A stretch of 5,493 bases of DNA from Bacillota bacterium (GTDB taxonomy: Bacteria > Bacillota > Limnochordia > Darwinibacteriales > DTU012): assembly GCA_012521805.1 (NCBI GenBank), contig JAAYLQ010000112.1:1-5493 (forward strand), written 5' to 3'. The notes below the pieces were generated by a model. It had not been told where the DNA came from. It made no database searches and saw only the letters and a list, made by a program, of their open reading frames with translations. This document shows positions 1 through 5,402 of this stretch, piece by piece. The translations under genes were made by a program, and so were the position numbers. The number at the start of each line of letters is the position of its first letter. Within the stretch, counting starts at the first letter, position 1.

Positions 1-968
1 CCAGTTTCTTTTTCCAGCTGTGTTTCATATGCTCCCAGCTGCTCTTTAAACCACCTTAAAGTACCTCCACCACCTACCGTTCCACCCTGAAGCAGATACA
101 TCCCTGGCACCACATGGTTGCTTAAGATCAGCTGGGGATGGGCTTGAGCGTAGTCCATGCAGATACTCATTCCCCCTGCTTGACCGCCCTGCTCCTGAGT
201 TTCCCCAAGAGCAATTACTCCCGCACCTAGAGTCCCACAGGCCGCATCTAATCCGCCTGCTGCAACTGGTGTGTCAGGCTTCAGCCCTGTCTCAGCCGCT
301 GCTTGGGGAGTAACAGTCCCCACGATCTGATGGCAGGGGTAAAGCTGGGGCAGCATTTCTATGGGAATTCCTAATTCGCTGCACAGCTCAGCATCATAGT
401 CACCTTTGTTAATATTATACACATGCAGACCATAACCCTGCGATAAATCCTGACAGATGGCGCCTGTCAGCTTGAAAACAATGTAGCTGTTACTCTGCAG
501 AAAAACGGCTGTTTGACGAAAAATCTCTGGTTTATGTTCTTTAAACCACATGATTTTCGGAGTAGTGTATGTCGGCTCAAAACGATTTCCACTTACTGCA
601 AAAATTCGTTCCTCACCGATCTCAGCTTTCACACGTTCTGTTATCTCATAAGCACGGTTATCCATCCAGTTAGGAGTATTGTGCAGCACCCTGCCGTTCT
701 TATCTATAGGAATTGTCGACCAACTTTGACCATCAACTCCAACTGCTGCGATCTGGTCTGCAGATACACCTTCCGCACTTAAAACAGCCTGGACTGCTTG
801 ACAAACCTTTTCCCACCATTCCAGAGGATCCTGTTCAACCCAACCGGGAGCAGGATAATAAACCTGATACGCTCTGGTCGCCTGAGCAATAACTTCCCCA
901 TCCTTGGTGAAAACTGCTGCTTTGCAGGCTGATGTACCAATATCAATTCCTAATAGTAACTTAGCCAT
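1..968 (-). CDS. FGGY-family carbohydrate kinase, xylulokinase-like (3' end beyond window)
   Basis: This gene encodes a cytosolic sugar kinase that phosphorylates a ketose or polyol with ATP; xylulokinase (COG1070) is the closest family, but the substrate is not proven. The first 322 residues are visible and the frame runs open off the left edge; the family is usually about 490-510 residues, so roughly a third is missing. The N-terminal phosphate-binding motif GIDIGTS is at residues 7-13 (Asp9). The substrate-loop motif DGQSWSTIP is at 79-87, and the second-domain segment AAGGLDAACGTLGAG at 236-250 carries the presumed catalytic base Asp241. GQSWS in place of the GQMHG of classical XylB argues for a subfamily with a somewhat different pentulose or related substrate. 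The ATG at 968 gives the standard FGGY N-terminus and follows GGGGTAGG, a modest ribosome binding site. It lies 13 bp after the stop of the HAD phosphatase, so the two genes are probably co-transcribed. The C-terminal ATP-binding signature is outside the window. Confidence 0.9.
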   Translation of the reverse strand, partial: MAKLLLGIDIGTSACKAAVFTKDGEVIAQATRAYQVYYPAPGWVEQDPLEWWEKVCQAVQAVLSAEGVSADQIAAVGVDGQSWSTIPIDKNGRVLHNTPNWMDNRAYEITERVKAEIGEERIFAVSGNRFEPTYTTPKIMWFKEHKPEIFRQTAVFLQSNSYIVFKLTGAICQDLSQGYGLHVYNINKGDYDAELCSELGIPIEMLPQLYPCHQIVGTVTPQAAAETGLKPDTPVAAGGLDAACGTLGAGVIALGETQEQGGQAGGMSICMDYAQAHPQLILSNHVVPGMYLLQGGTVGGGGTLRWFKEQLGAYETQLEKET

Positions 969-981
969 GAACTACCTACCC

Positions 982-1704
982 CTATCTATCTTCCATTATC
1001 GCTTTCGCCCGCTGATAAATATCCAGTACACCCTGCACCATTGGTTTATTAGAAACATAATTTACCGTACTGCGCACAAGATCAGAACAGTTTGCAGGTG
1101 CAGCGGAAGCCCTCACTGCTGCAAACATGGGCAGATCATTGTCAGTATCGCCAACTGCTAAAATATCGGTGCTGTTGGTTTGGGTAACCTCACACCAAAA
1201 ACGAACGCCCTCAGCCTTATTAATACCTAGGGGCGCAATTTCAATTGAGCGAGCAGATTTGGAGATTTCTATTGGTGCTCCTTTTAACCGCTCCGCAATA
1301 ACTGTTTCTAACTCCGGCAGCAGTTCCGGATTTTGAGTATTGACGCTGAAGGTATATAATTTGCCGACTTCCACGACGGCGCCTGTATCTGCTGTAAGTT
1401 CCAGAAGAGTGCGGTGAATCTGTTCCTGCTCAGTGAGGTATTCCCGGGGTATGCTGGGATTAACCAGCACATTTTTGGAAAGGGGGTGAAACAGCAGTGC
1501 CCCATTTTCACAAATGCAGTAAGCTGAAATCAGCAGCTGTCTAGCTACTGCTTCTAAAAATGGAGCTGGTCTTGAGGAACAGAGAGCAAATATGTATTCC
1601 CGTTGTTCAATCCGCTCAGCCAACTCGCTGAGTCCGGCAAAATCCCAAACCTGCCTGCGTCCAGGAACTAGGCAGCCATCCACGTCACATAAAATGGTGA
1701 TCAA
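982..1704 (-). CDS. HAD superfamily phosphatase, Cof/phosphoglycolate-phosphatase-like (type IIB cap)
   Basis: This 240-residue cytosolic protein is predicted to hydrolyse a small phosphorylated metabolite, probably a sugar phosphate, through an aspartyl-phosphate intermediate. All four HAD motifs are present. Motif I is CDVDGC with nucleophile Asp7 and acid/base Asp9. Motif II is Ser43 in ALCSSRP. Motif III is Lys163 in INKAEGV. Motif IV is GDTDND at 185-190 (Asp186, Asp190) for Mg2+. The stretch between motifs II and III (about 80-155) fits a type IIB cap, as in Cof-like, archaeal phosphoglycolate phosphatase-like and sucrose-phosphate phosphatase-like enzymes. Length is normal for that group. 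The start is TTG at 1704-1702; no in-frame ATG or GTG lies between it and the upstream stop, and GATGAGG sits just before it, with only 2 nt between GAGG and TTG. It is the upstream member of a pair with the FGGY kinase, suggesting it removes a phosphate from an intermediate or by-product of the same sugar pathway. The substrate is not determinable. Confidence 0.88.
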   Translation of the reverse strand: MITILCDVDGCLVPGRRQVWDFAGLSELAERIEQREYIFALCSSRPAPFLEAVARQLLISAYCICENGALLFHPLSKNVLVNPSIPREYLTEQEQIHRTLLELTADTGAVVEVGKLYTFSVNTQNPELLPELETVIAERLKGAPIEISKSARSIEIAPLGINKAEGVRFWCEVTQTNSTDILAVGDTDNDLPMFAAVRASAAPANCSDLVRSTVNYVSNKPMVQGVLDIYQRAKAIMEDR

Positions 1705-1727
1705 AACCTCATCTTCTTTCTTACAAA

Positions 1728-1757
1728 TTTACAATCTATGTTCACTTTTCGTTTCAA
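1728..1757 (-). promoter_or_regulatory. Candidate promoter for the phosphatase-kinase pair
   Basis: On the minus strand, TTGAAA (1757-1752) is followed after 18 bp by TGTAAA (1733-1728), a -35/-10 pair with five and four consensus matches. Transcription would start near 1721, giving a leader of about 17 nt before the TTG codon. The pair is the best in the 108-bp divergent gap but is not strong, and no operator is evident. Confidence 0.3.
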
Positions 1758-1786
1758 CTTTTAAGCAAAAAAATCCTGTCCCAAAA

Positions 1787-1808
1787 TGCTATAATGAAAG
1801 GGGGGAGG
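1787..1808 (+). promoter_or_regulatory. Extended -10 promoter and ribosome binding site of the DUF1624 gene
   Basis: TGCTATAAT at 1787-1795 is a perfect extended -10 element; no good -35 lies 16-18 bp upstream, where the sequence is an A-run, which fits an extended -10 promoter. GGGGGAGG (about 1800-1808) is a strong ribosome binding site, 4 nt before the ATG at 1813. The predicted transcription start at about 1802 falls inside this purine run, so the 5' leader would be only about 11 nt and keep just part of the site. Confidence 0.6.
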
Positions 1809-1812
1809 ATTT

Positions 1813-2544
1813 ATGAACAGTAGACTTAATTCACGATTTCCAGAGATCGATCTGCTGAGGGGATTAAGTGTCATGGCAATGGTACTTTACCATGGTTTTT
1901 GGGACTTATCTTATTTTGATCTGGTGACTTGGGATATTTTCCCCTTCGACCCCCAGCTTACTGCCAAAACAATTGGCTCGTCCTTCTTGCTAATCACAGG
2001 CATCTGCCTGTCCATCAGCTTTTCCCGTTCAAACAAACCAAATAAATTACTAGTTCGGGGATTAAAGTTATTGGGATGGGCAGCAGTGATTTCCGCAGTA
2101 GTTTACATCGGATTGGATGAATATATCCTATTTGGTATCCTGCACCTTATTGGGGTGTCAATCATACTTGCGCCGCTGTTTTTACCAAGGCCTATTTTGG
2201 CAGGATTAACAGGAATCACAGTTATCGCAACCAGCAATTATCTCAAACAGCTGCCAACTGCTCAGGCATGGCTTCTTCCTTTGGGGATAGGCAGAACTAC
2301 CATGTCTATGGTTGATTATTATCCCCTTTTCCCCTGGTTTGGGGTGGTACTGCTTGGTATTTGGGTAGGGTCGATCTGCTATCCCCAAGGTAAGCGGCGC
2401 TTTCCCGTGTTAGCCTTGACAAGGTTGAACAAACTGCCCGGAGCCCGCTTCCTAAGATTTCTTGGTCGCCATTCGCTGAAAATCTATCTAGTCCACCAGC
2501 CGATTATCTATGCCGCACTGTACTGTTTCGCAAATTATCGGTAG
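1813..2544 (+). CDS. DUF1624 / heparan-alpha-glucosaminide N-acetyltransferase-like membrane protein
   Basis: This is an integral membrane protein of 243 residues in the DUF1624 family (HGSNAT catalytic-domain-like, within the wider acyltransferase clan). Such proteins are thought to pass an acyl group from cytosolic acyl-CoA to a substrate on the other side of the membrane; the bacterial substrates are mostly unknown. The family N-terminus is clear: EIDLLRGLSVMAMVLYHGFWDL at residues 11-32, with conserved Arg16 and His27. Further landmarks are ITGICLSIS (61-69), ILHLIGVSIIL (109-119, His111), YPLFPWFGVVLLGIWVG (170-186), and the C-terminal FLGRHSLKIYLVHQP (216-230, His228). About seven hydrophobic segments are visible, near 15-33, 52-70, 84-101, 104-123, 126-143, 171-189 and 224-240. 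The length matches the short bacterial form. The ATG at 1813 follows a very strong ribosome binding site. It is transcribed alone, divergent from the phosphatase-kinase pair and convergent with the small peptide gene, so context does not reveal the substrate. Confidence 0.85.
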   Translation: MNSRLNSRFPEIDLLRGLSVMAMVLYHGFWDLSYFDLVTWDIFPFDPQLTAKTIGSSFLLITGICLSISFSRSNKPNKLLVRGLKLLGWAAVISAVVYIGLDEYILFGILHLIGVSIILAPLFLPRPILAGLTGITVIATSNYLKQLPTAQAWLLPLGIGRTTMSMVDYYPLFPWFGVVLLGIWVGSICYPQGKRRFPVLALTRLNKLPGARFLRFLGRHSLKIYLVHQPIIYAALYCFANYR

Positions 2545-2558
2545 GACAGCAGGAGAAA

Positions 2559-2584
2559 AGACAGCCCCTCACTCAAGGCTGTCT
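2559..2584 (-). terminator. Intrinsic terminator between convergent genes
   Basis: AGACAGCC (2559-2566) and GGCTGTCT (2577-2584) form a perfect 8-bp stem with a 10-nt loop. Read on the minus strand, the stem is followed by TTTTCTCC, the U-rich tail expected after the small peptide gene that stops at 2600. Read on the plus strand it lies 15 bp after the DUF1624 stop but is followed by CTTCGG rather than a T-run, so it would end that transcript less well. A shared, asymmetric terminator is the simplest reading. Confidence 0.75.
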
Positions 2585-2599
2585 CTTCGGATACCTTCA

Positions 2600-2674
2600 C
2601 TAATCTTTCTTAAATAAGCTGTAGACGATGATGGCCACAACCGCAACAATCACAACCCACCAATACCAAGCCAT
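2600..2674 (-). CDS. Small single-pass membrane peptide, 24 residues
   Basis: A short gene, easily missed by size cut-offs, with good translation signals. AGGAGG (2687-2682) lies 7 nt upstream of the ATG at 2674-2672, and a TAG stop is followed after 15 bp by a hairpin with a U-rich tail. The product begins MAWYWW, continues as an uninterrupted run of valine, isoleucine and alanine (about residues 7-17), and ends YSLFKKD. This is one transmembrane helix with an aromatic belt at its N-terminus and a positively charged C-terminal tail, predicted N-out/C-in. I do not recognise a family. Possible roles are a regulatory subunit of a membrane protein or a hydrophobic type I toxin-like peptide. It lies about 200 bp downstream of the XRE/beta-repeat gene in the same orientation and may be its target or be read from its own promoter. 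The perfect ribosome binding site, TAG stop and terminator make it likely real. Confidence 0.7.
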   Translation of the reverse strand: MAWYWWVVIVAVVAIIVYSLFKKD

Positions 2675-2742
2675 CCGCCACCCTCCTTTTGGATTTATCT
2701 TCCGAATATTATTAAATCTAATCTGTTGATGCAGCTGCTAAC

Positions 2743-2799
2743 TTGTCTACTTATTCCTCTTTTGTCTACTTATTCCTCTTTTGTCAACTTATACCCTTT
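2743..2799. repeat. Three tandem 19-bp direct repeats
   Basis: Three head-to-tail copies of TTGTCTACTTATTCCTCTT start at 2743, 2762 and 2781. The first two are identical; the third differs at a few positions (TTGTCAACTTATACCCTTT). On the minus strand each unit reads AAGAGGAATAAGTAGACAA. The block lies upstream of the small peptide gene and downstream of the XRE regulator, both on the minus strand. It may be a set of binding sites for a DNA-binding protein, possibly that regulator, or simple replication slippage. The 19-bp period is slightly less than two helical turns. Confidence 0.85.
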
Positions 2800-2815
2800 T
2801 TATATATATATTGAA
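2788..2815 (-). promoter_or_regulatory. Weak candidate promoter for the small peptide gene
   Basis: On the minus strand TATAAG (2793-2788) matches the -10 consensus at five positions and lies 16 bp after TTCAAT (2815-2810), a poor -35. The spacer is an alternating TA tract. If used, the transcript would start near 2781 and carry most of the tandem repeats in a leader of about 105 nt. The rest of 2675-2876 shows no gene and no convincing terminator for the upstream regulator. Confidence 0.25.
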
Positions 2816-2876
2816 CCGGATATGCTTTAATGCCAAATAGCTGATTAAAAGAGCGCCCACCACTGAGCTGCACGGC

Positions 2877-4055
2877 TTATCCCCTCTGGAGAATTTTTAT
2901 TGACGATTTCCGGCTGTGCTTCTCTATCGATTCTTCGATCACTCTGCCTAACACTACATCCCCAACCCCACTGCAGGTTATATTTGCAGTCCGGGCGGTC
3001 ACTCCACGAGCATTGATATCCCCTGCGCCAGAAATTTTCGCTTTAAATGTATCTATATTACCAGATTTAATTTCGACATCACCTACACCGCTAACCTGAA
3101 CCTCAAGATCACCGGTAATCTCATTAACTTCAATATCCCCTGCGCCGCTGATCACCAACTCAGCTTTACCAATTTTATTAACTGTAACATCACCACTGCC
3201 GCTGATCCGACAGCTTAAATAATCTACGTTGGTGAGATTGAGATCTCCCGAACCACTGACCCAAACCGATGCTTTCTTAAAGGGAACTTGAATATCGCCA
3301 CTGCCGGAACCACTCACCCTAACCGTTAGCTCACTGCCAAGATCCTGTCCTAACATTAATTTGATTTTATCAGCCGGATTGCGCTGATAGTTCTGCAGTT
3401 TTTGAGCGATAGAAAGCTGGGTACCATTTTGCTTAACCTGTATACTGCCGATAAAAACAGAGGTGCCTACAGCCTCCAGCCTGGTATAACTGTCTTTTGA
3501 ACGCACTACTTGCAAATCTGCAACGGTGATTTCTAAATTCAAAGAGGTGATTCCGCTAAAAACTTCATTAAGCTCTGTACTAGCTGCACCGCTATCACCA
3601 TTTACAAAGAAATAATGCTCATCAGCAAAATCAAAGCAGATATTTCCCGAACCTTTGTTGGTAATTTCTTGTTTTCTTAAGTCTGCTTTACTGCCATCCT
3701 TAAACACAACAGAATCTTCAGTTGTCACCGCCACTTCCTTGTCTGAGTAACATCCTACATTTTGAAAGGTATGGACCAGTTTAAGTTTTCCCTTTGCTTC
3801 CGGAAACGACCACAACGGCGCTCCTTCTGATTGTCCATTGTTGGTTATCTTGCCGCCAAACAGCTCTTCAATAGTGGTATTCAGTTCTTGTGCCAGCTGA
3901 GGAAGGATAGTTATTTCCGGAAAACAAACTTCGTTTTCCCATTTAGATACCGCTTGAGCTGTAATGTTCAGTCTTGCCGCAAGCTCTTCTTGAGTCAAGC
4001 CAGCCAGCTTTCGATAGGAAGCGATCCGCCTCCCAAAACCATAGATGTTATACAT
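2877..4055 (-). CDS. XRE-family regulator fused to a DUF2807/DUF4097-like beta-repeat domain
   Basis: This is a predicted cytosolic DNA-binding protein of 392 residues. Residues 7-66 form an XRE/Cro-type helix-turn-helix: RKLAGLTQEELAARL, then the recognition region ITAQAVSKWEN (31-41), then LPQLAQELNTTIEELFGG. A linker and a middle beta-rich part follow (about 85-245). The C-terminal third has seven S-G-x-G-D repeats with Asp at 254, 271, 289, 307, 326, 346 and 366, so the period widens from 17 to 20 residues. This is the pattern of DUF2807/DUF4097 proteins, expected to fold as a right-handed beta-helix. Such domains are usually exported or membrane-linked, but here there is no signal peptide or transmembrane segment. 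The ATG at 4055 gives a complete HTH and follows AGGGAG with 8 nt spacing. It is divergent from the diguanylate cyclase and upstream of the small membrane peptide. The beta domain could sense a ligand or assemble subunits; its function is unknown to me. Confidence 0.85.
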   Translation of the reverse strand: MYNIYGFGRRIASYRKLAGLTQEELAARLNITAQAVSKWENEVCFPEITILPQLAQELNTTIEELFGGKITNNGQSEGAPLWSFPEAKGKLKLVHTFQNVGCYSDKEVAVTTEDSVVFKDGSKADLRKQEITNKGSGNICFDFADEHYFFVNGDSGAASTELNEVFSGITSLNLEITVADLQVVRSKDSYTRLEAVGTSVFIGSIQVKQNGTQLSIAQKLQNYQRNPADKIKLMLGQDLGSELTVRVSGSGSGDIQVPFKKASVWVSGSGDLNLTNVDYLSCRISGSGDVTVNKIGKAELVISGAGDIEVNEITGDLEVQVSGVGDVEIKSGNIDTFKAKISGAGDINARGVTARTANITCSGVGDVVLGRVIEESIEKHSRKSSIKILQRG

Positions 4056-4088
4056 CTAAACCACTCCCTGCACGCATTGTTTATTTTC

Positions 4089-4117
4089 ATTATCTTGCCA
4101 AGTGCAGCTGTTTACCA
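4089..4117 (-). promoter_or_regulatory. Weak candidate promoter of the XRE/beta-repeat gene
   Basis: On the minus strand GATAAT (4094-4089) matches the -10 consensus at five positions; 17 bp upstream is TGGTAA, a poor -35. The leader would be about 26 nt, with the ribosome binding site AGGGAG at 4069-4064. The weak -35 suggests need for an activator or a different start site. Confidence 0.25.
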
Positions 4118-4143
4118 GAAATTGCTGGTTTAAATTCTATGTC

Positions 4144-4196
4144 TTTACTCACCCACAATACAACCATTGGTTGAATAAACCTCCAGTTGACTCACC
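4144..4196. promoter_or_regulatory. Candidate operator region: 13-bp palindrome flanked by a repeated decamer
   Basis: CAACCATTGGTTG at 4161-4173 is a perfect inverted repeat around one central base. It is flanked by TTTACTCACC (4144-4153) and TTGACTCACC (4187-4196), which differ at one base and start 43 bp apart, close to four helical turns. The second copy overlaps the -35 of the diguanylate cyclase promoter. The arrangement suggests binding by a dimeric regulator, plausibly the divergently encoded XRE protein, but binding is inferred only from position and symmetry. Confidence 0.45.
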
Positions 4197-4213
4197 ATGT
4201 TTTAATTTATAAT
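4187..4213 (+). promoter_or_regulatory. Candidate promoter of the diguanylate cyclase gene
   Basis: TTGACT (4187-4192) and a perfect TATAAT (4208-4213) are separated by 15 bp, shorter than the usual 17. A second -10-like TATAAA lies at 4215-4220. Transcription would start at about 4220, which places the entire SD-pairing hairpin (4226-4296) in the leader. The short spacer suggests weak or factor-dependent activity. Confidence 0.5.
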
Positions 4214-4225
4214 TTATAAAAAGGA

Positions 4226-4296
4226 TATTTCACCTCCGTGGAGAAACTTACTAAGTTCGTAAGAATTTATCTGCTTTATGCTTTTGAGGTGAAATA
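4226..4296 (+). promoter_or_regulatory. Leader hairpin predicted to sequester the ribosome binding site of the diguanylate cyclase
   Basis: TATTTCACCTC (4226-4236) is perfectly complementary to GAGGTGAAATA (4286-4296), an 11-bp helix closed by a 49-nt loop. The 3' arm holds the ribosome binding site GAGGTG and ends one base before the ATG at 4298. The 5' arm with the next base includes TCACCTCC, identical to the 3' tail of bacterial 16S rRNA, so it competes directly with the ribosome. Inside the loop AACTTACTAAGTT (4245-4257) is a palindrome, and CTTAC (4247-4251) can instead pair with GTAAG (4259-4263); CTC/GAG (4234-4236 with 4241-4243) could free the site. These alternative pairings allow an on/off switch. 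The ligand or trigger is unknown; it does not resemble the c-di-GMP riboswitch consensus I know. Confidence 0.6.
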
Positions 4297-4297
4297 G

Positions 4298-5317
4298 ATG
4301 TTTAACGTCCGCAAACTTAATTCAACAGCAGTGTTCTTTATCACCATTATTCTAATTATCTTCATTGGAATTGGTGATCTGTACTCAGGATATATCAATT
4401 ACTCACTGCTCAATGAAGCTGATCTGATTAATCGGTTGGGGGTGATCCGCGGATCAATCCAGCGCTTATTAAAGCTTGAATTGATCGGGGTGGAAAACGC
4501 CGAGTTGCTGTCCAGTATTGACGCTTCATTACAAGATTTACGTTTCGAACAAAATAATCCTGCCTTAACTGAGCTGCGGTTACAGTGGGAGCAGATTAAA
4601 CAAACAATTCTGCAGCACCGCAGCAGCCCCTCTGGAAACCTGCAGCACTCACTGCTGTCAGCCAGCGAACAGATCTGGGATACAGCCAACAGCGCGGTGT
4701 TGTCCATTCAAAATCTGTCGGAACAGCGCCTAACTCAATCTAAGCTTTTGTTTGCTTTAACCTTCTCAACCCTTATGCTGGCTGCAGTAATCCTTGTCTG
4801 GCTGCGGCGTTACGTTCAAGGCCAATTAGAATATCTTGTTCGTTACGACACCCTCACCAGTGCCATAACTAGGAGTTACTATGAAAAGATCCTGCCCAGG
4901 GAAATGGAACACGCGCGCAGAAACAACAGCCCCTTATCCTTAATTGTTTTGGATGTAGACAAATTTAAACAAATTAACGATACCCACGGTCATATTGTAG
5001 GTGACTATGCGCTGCAAAAATTGGCCGCGATTTTAATTAACAACTTAAGAAGAACAGACTTCTTAGCTCGAATCGGTGGCGATGAATTTGTGATTATTGC
5101 ACCTCAAACAACCAAAACAGAAGCAAAAAAACTAGCAGATCGCCTTCAGAGAATAATCGCTGATACAGATTTTCCCGGTCTCGGTCCGATTTCAATCAGT
5201 ATGGGTATTGCTCAATTTGATTTTAAGGAATCTATGAATCAATTAGTAGATCGAGCCGACCAGGCACTTTACCAAGCAAAAGCTGATGGCCGCAATCAAA
5301 CAGCAGTAAGCTTTTAA
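4298..5317 (+). CDS. Membrane-bound diguanylate cyclase (GGDEF) with PilJ-like sensor
   Basis: This 339-residue protein is predicted to make the second messenger c-di-GMP from two GTP. Residues 11-27 form a first membrane helix, about 28-148 an extracytoplasmic helical sensor, and 149-168 a second membrane helix; the cytosolic GGDEF domain spans about 180-339. The sensor begins with INRLGVIRGSIQRLLKLEL (44-62), resembling the start of PilJ-type, four-helix sensor domains found in many GGDEF proteins. The active site is intact: GGDEF at 260-264, metal-binding Asp219 in LDVDKFK, and Asn227 and Asp236 at the guanine-binding positions of PleD. RRTD at 251-254, five residues before GGDEF, is a complete inhibitory site for product feedback. 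No EAL domain is present. The ATG at 4298 follows GAGGTG, which is predicted to be hidden by the leader hairpin, so both translation and activity appear regulated. It is divergent from the XRE/beta-repeat regulator. A group II intron lies just after its stop. Confidence 0.93.
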   Translation: MFNVRKLNSTAVFFITIILIIFIGIGDLYSGYINYSLLNEADLINRLGVIRGSIQRLLKLELIGVENAELLSSIDASLQDLRFEQNNPALTELRLQWEQIKQTILQHRSSPSGNLQHSLLSASEQIWDTANSAVLSIQNLSEQRLTQSKLLFALTFSTLMLAAVILVWLRRYVQGQLEYLVRYDTLTSAITRSYYEKILPREMEHARRNNSPLSLIVLDVDKFKQINDTHGHIVGDYALQKLAAILINNLRRTDFLARIGGDEFVIIAPQTTKTEAKKLADRLQRIIADTDFPGLGPISISMGIAQFDFKESMNQLVDRADQALYQAKADGRNQTAVSF

Positions 5318-5325
5318 CTCAAATC

Positions 5326-5368
5326 GAGTAGGTAACCGCTAGGTGATCAGCCTAGCAGTTTTCCTCCC
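5326..5368 (-). ncRNA. Group II intron domain VI with bulged branch-point A
   Basis: The base GGGAGG (5368-5363) pairs with CCTACTC (5332-5326), leaving one unpaired A at 5329. The distal stem is AACTGCTAGG (5360-5351) with CCTAGCGGTT (5343-5334), closed by a 7-nt loop. The bulged A is the seventh base from the proposed intron end at 5323, where group II branch points are expected (7 or 8 nt). Confidence 0.75.
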
Positions 5369-5371
5369 ACA

Positions 5372-5402
5372 GAACGGTACGTACGGACCGCGTATACCGC
5401 TC
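5372..5402 (-). ncRNA. Group II intron domain V
   Basis: On the minus strand GAGCGGTA (5402-5395) pairs with TACCGTTC (5379-5372), an 8-bp lower helix with one G-U pair. It is followed by a TACG/CGTA upper helix with a 5-nt loop and a 2-nt CG bulge on the 3' side. This is the domain V architecture, including the catalytic AGC triad (5401-5399) and the metal-binding bulge. At 31 nt it is slightly shorter than the usual 34 nt because the upper helix is short. Confidence 0.75.

Noticed and set aside
513..782. Open frame of 89 codons on the plus strand
   Set aside because: It lies antisense to the well-supported FGGY kinase, has no ribosome binding site and no recognisable protein character.
1308..1511. 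Open frame of 67 codons on the minus strand inside the phosphatase
   Set aside because: It is an alternative-frame shadow of the HAD gene, whose four motifs confirm the other frame.
2801..2810. Alternating TA tract
   Set aside because: A short AT-rich spacer; nothing beyond possible promoter use.
2842..2876. Possible terminator of the XRE gene (GC-rich stretch then CTCTTTT on the minus strand)
   Set aside because: The best pairing is only GTGC with GCGC over a large loop, too weak to call.
3831..4174. Two overlapping plus-strand frames covering the start of the XRE gene
   Set aside because: Both are antisense to the conserved HTH and lack ribosome binding sites; one runs through the divergent promoter region.
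4226..4296. Reading the inverted repeat as an intrinsic terminator or a c-di-GMP riboswitch
   Set aside because: No U-run follows the 3' arm, which runs straight into the ATG, and conserved c-di-GMP riboswitch sequence elements are not seen.
4399..4707. Open frame of 102 codons antisense to the diguanylate cyclase
   Set aside because: The cyclase frame is certain; this frame is cysteine/serine rich with no start signal.
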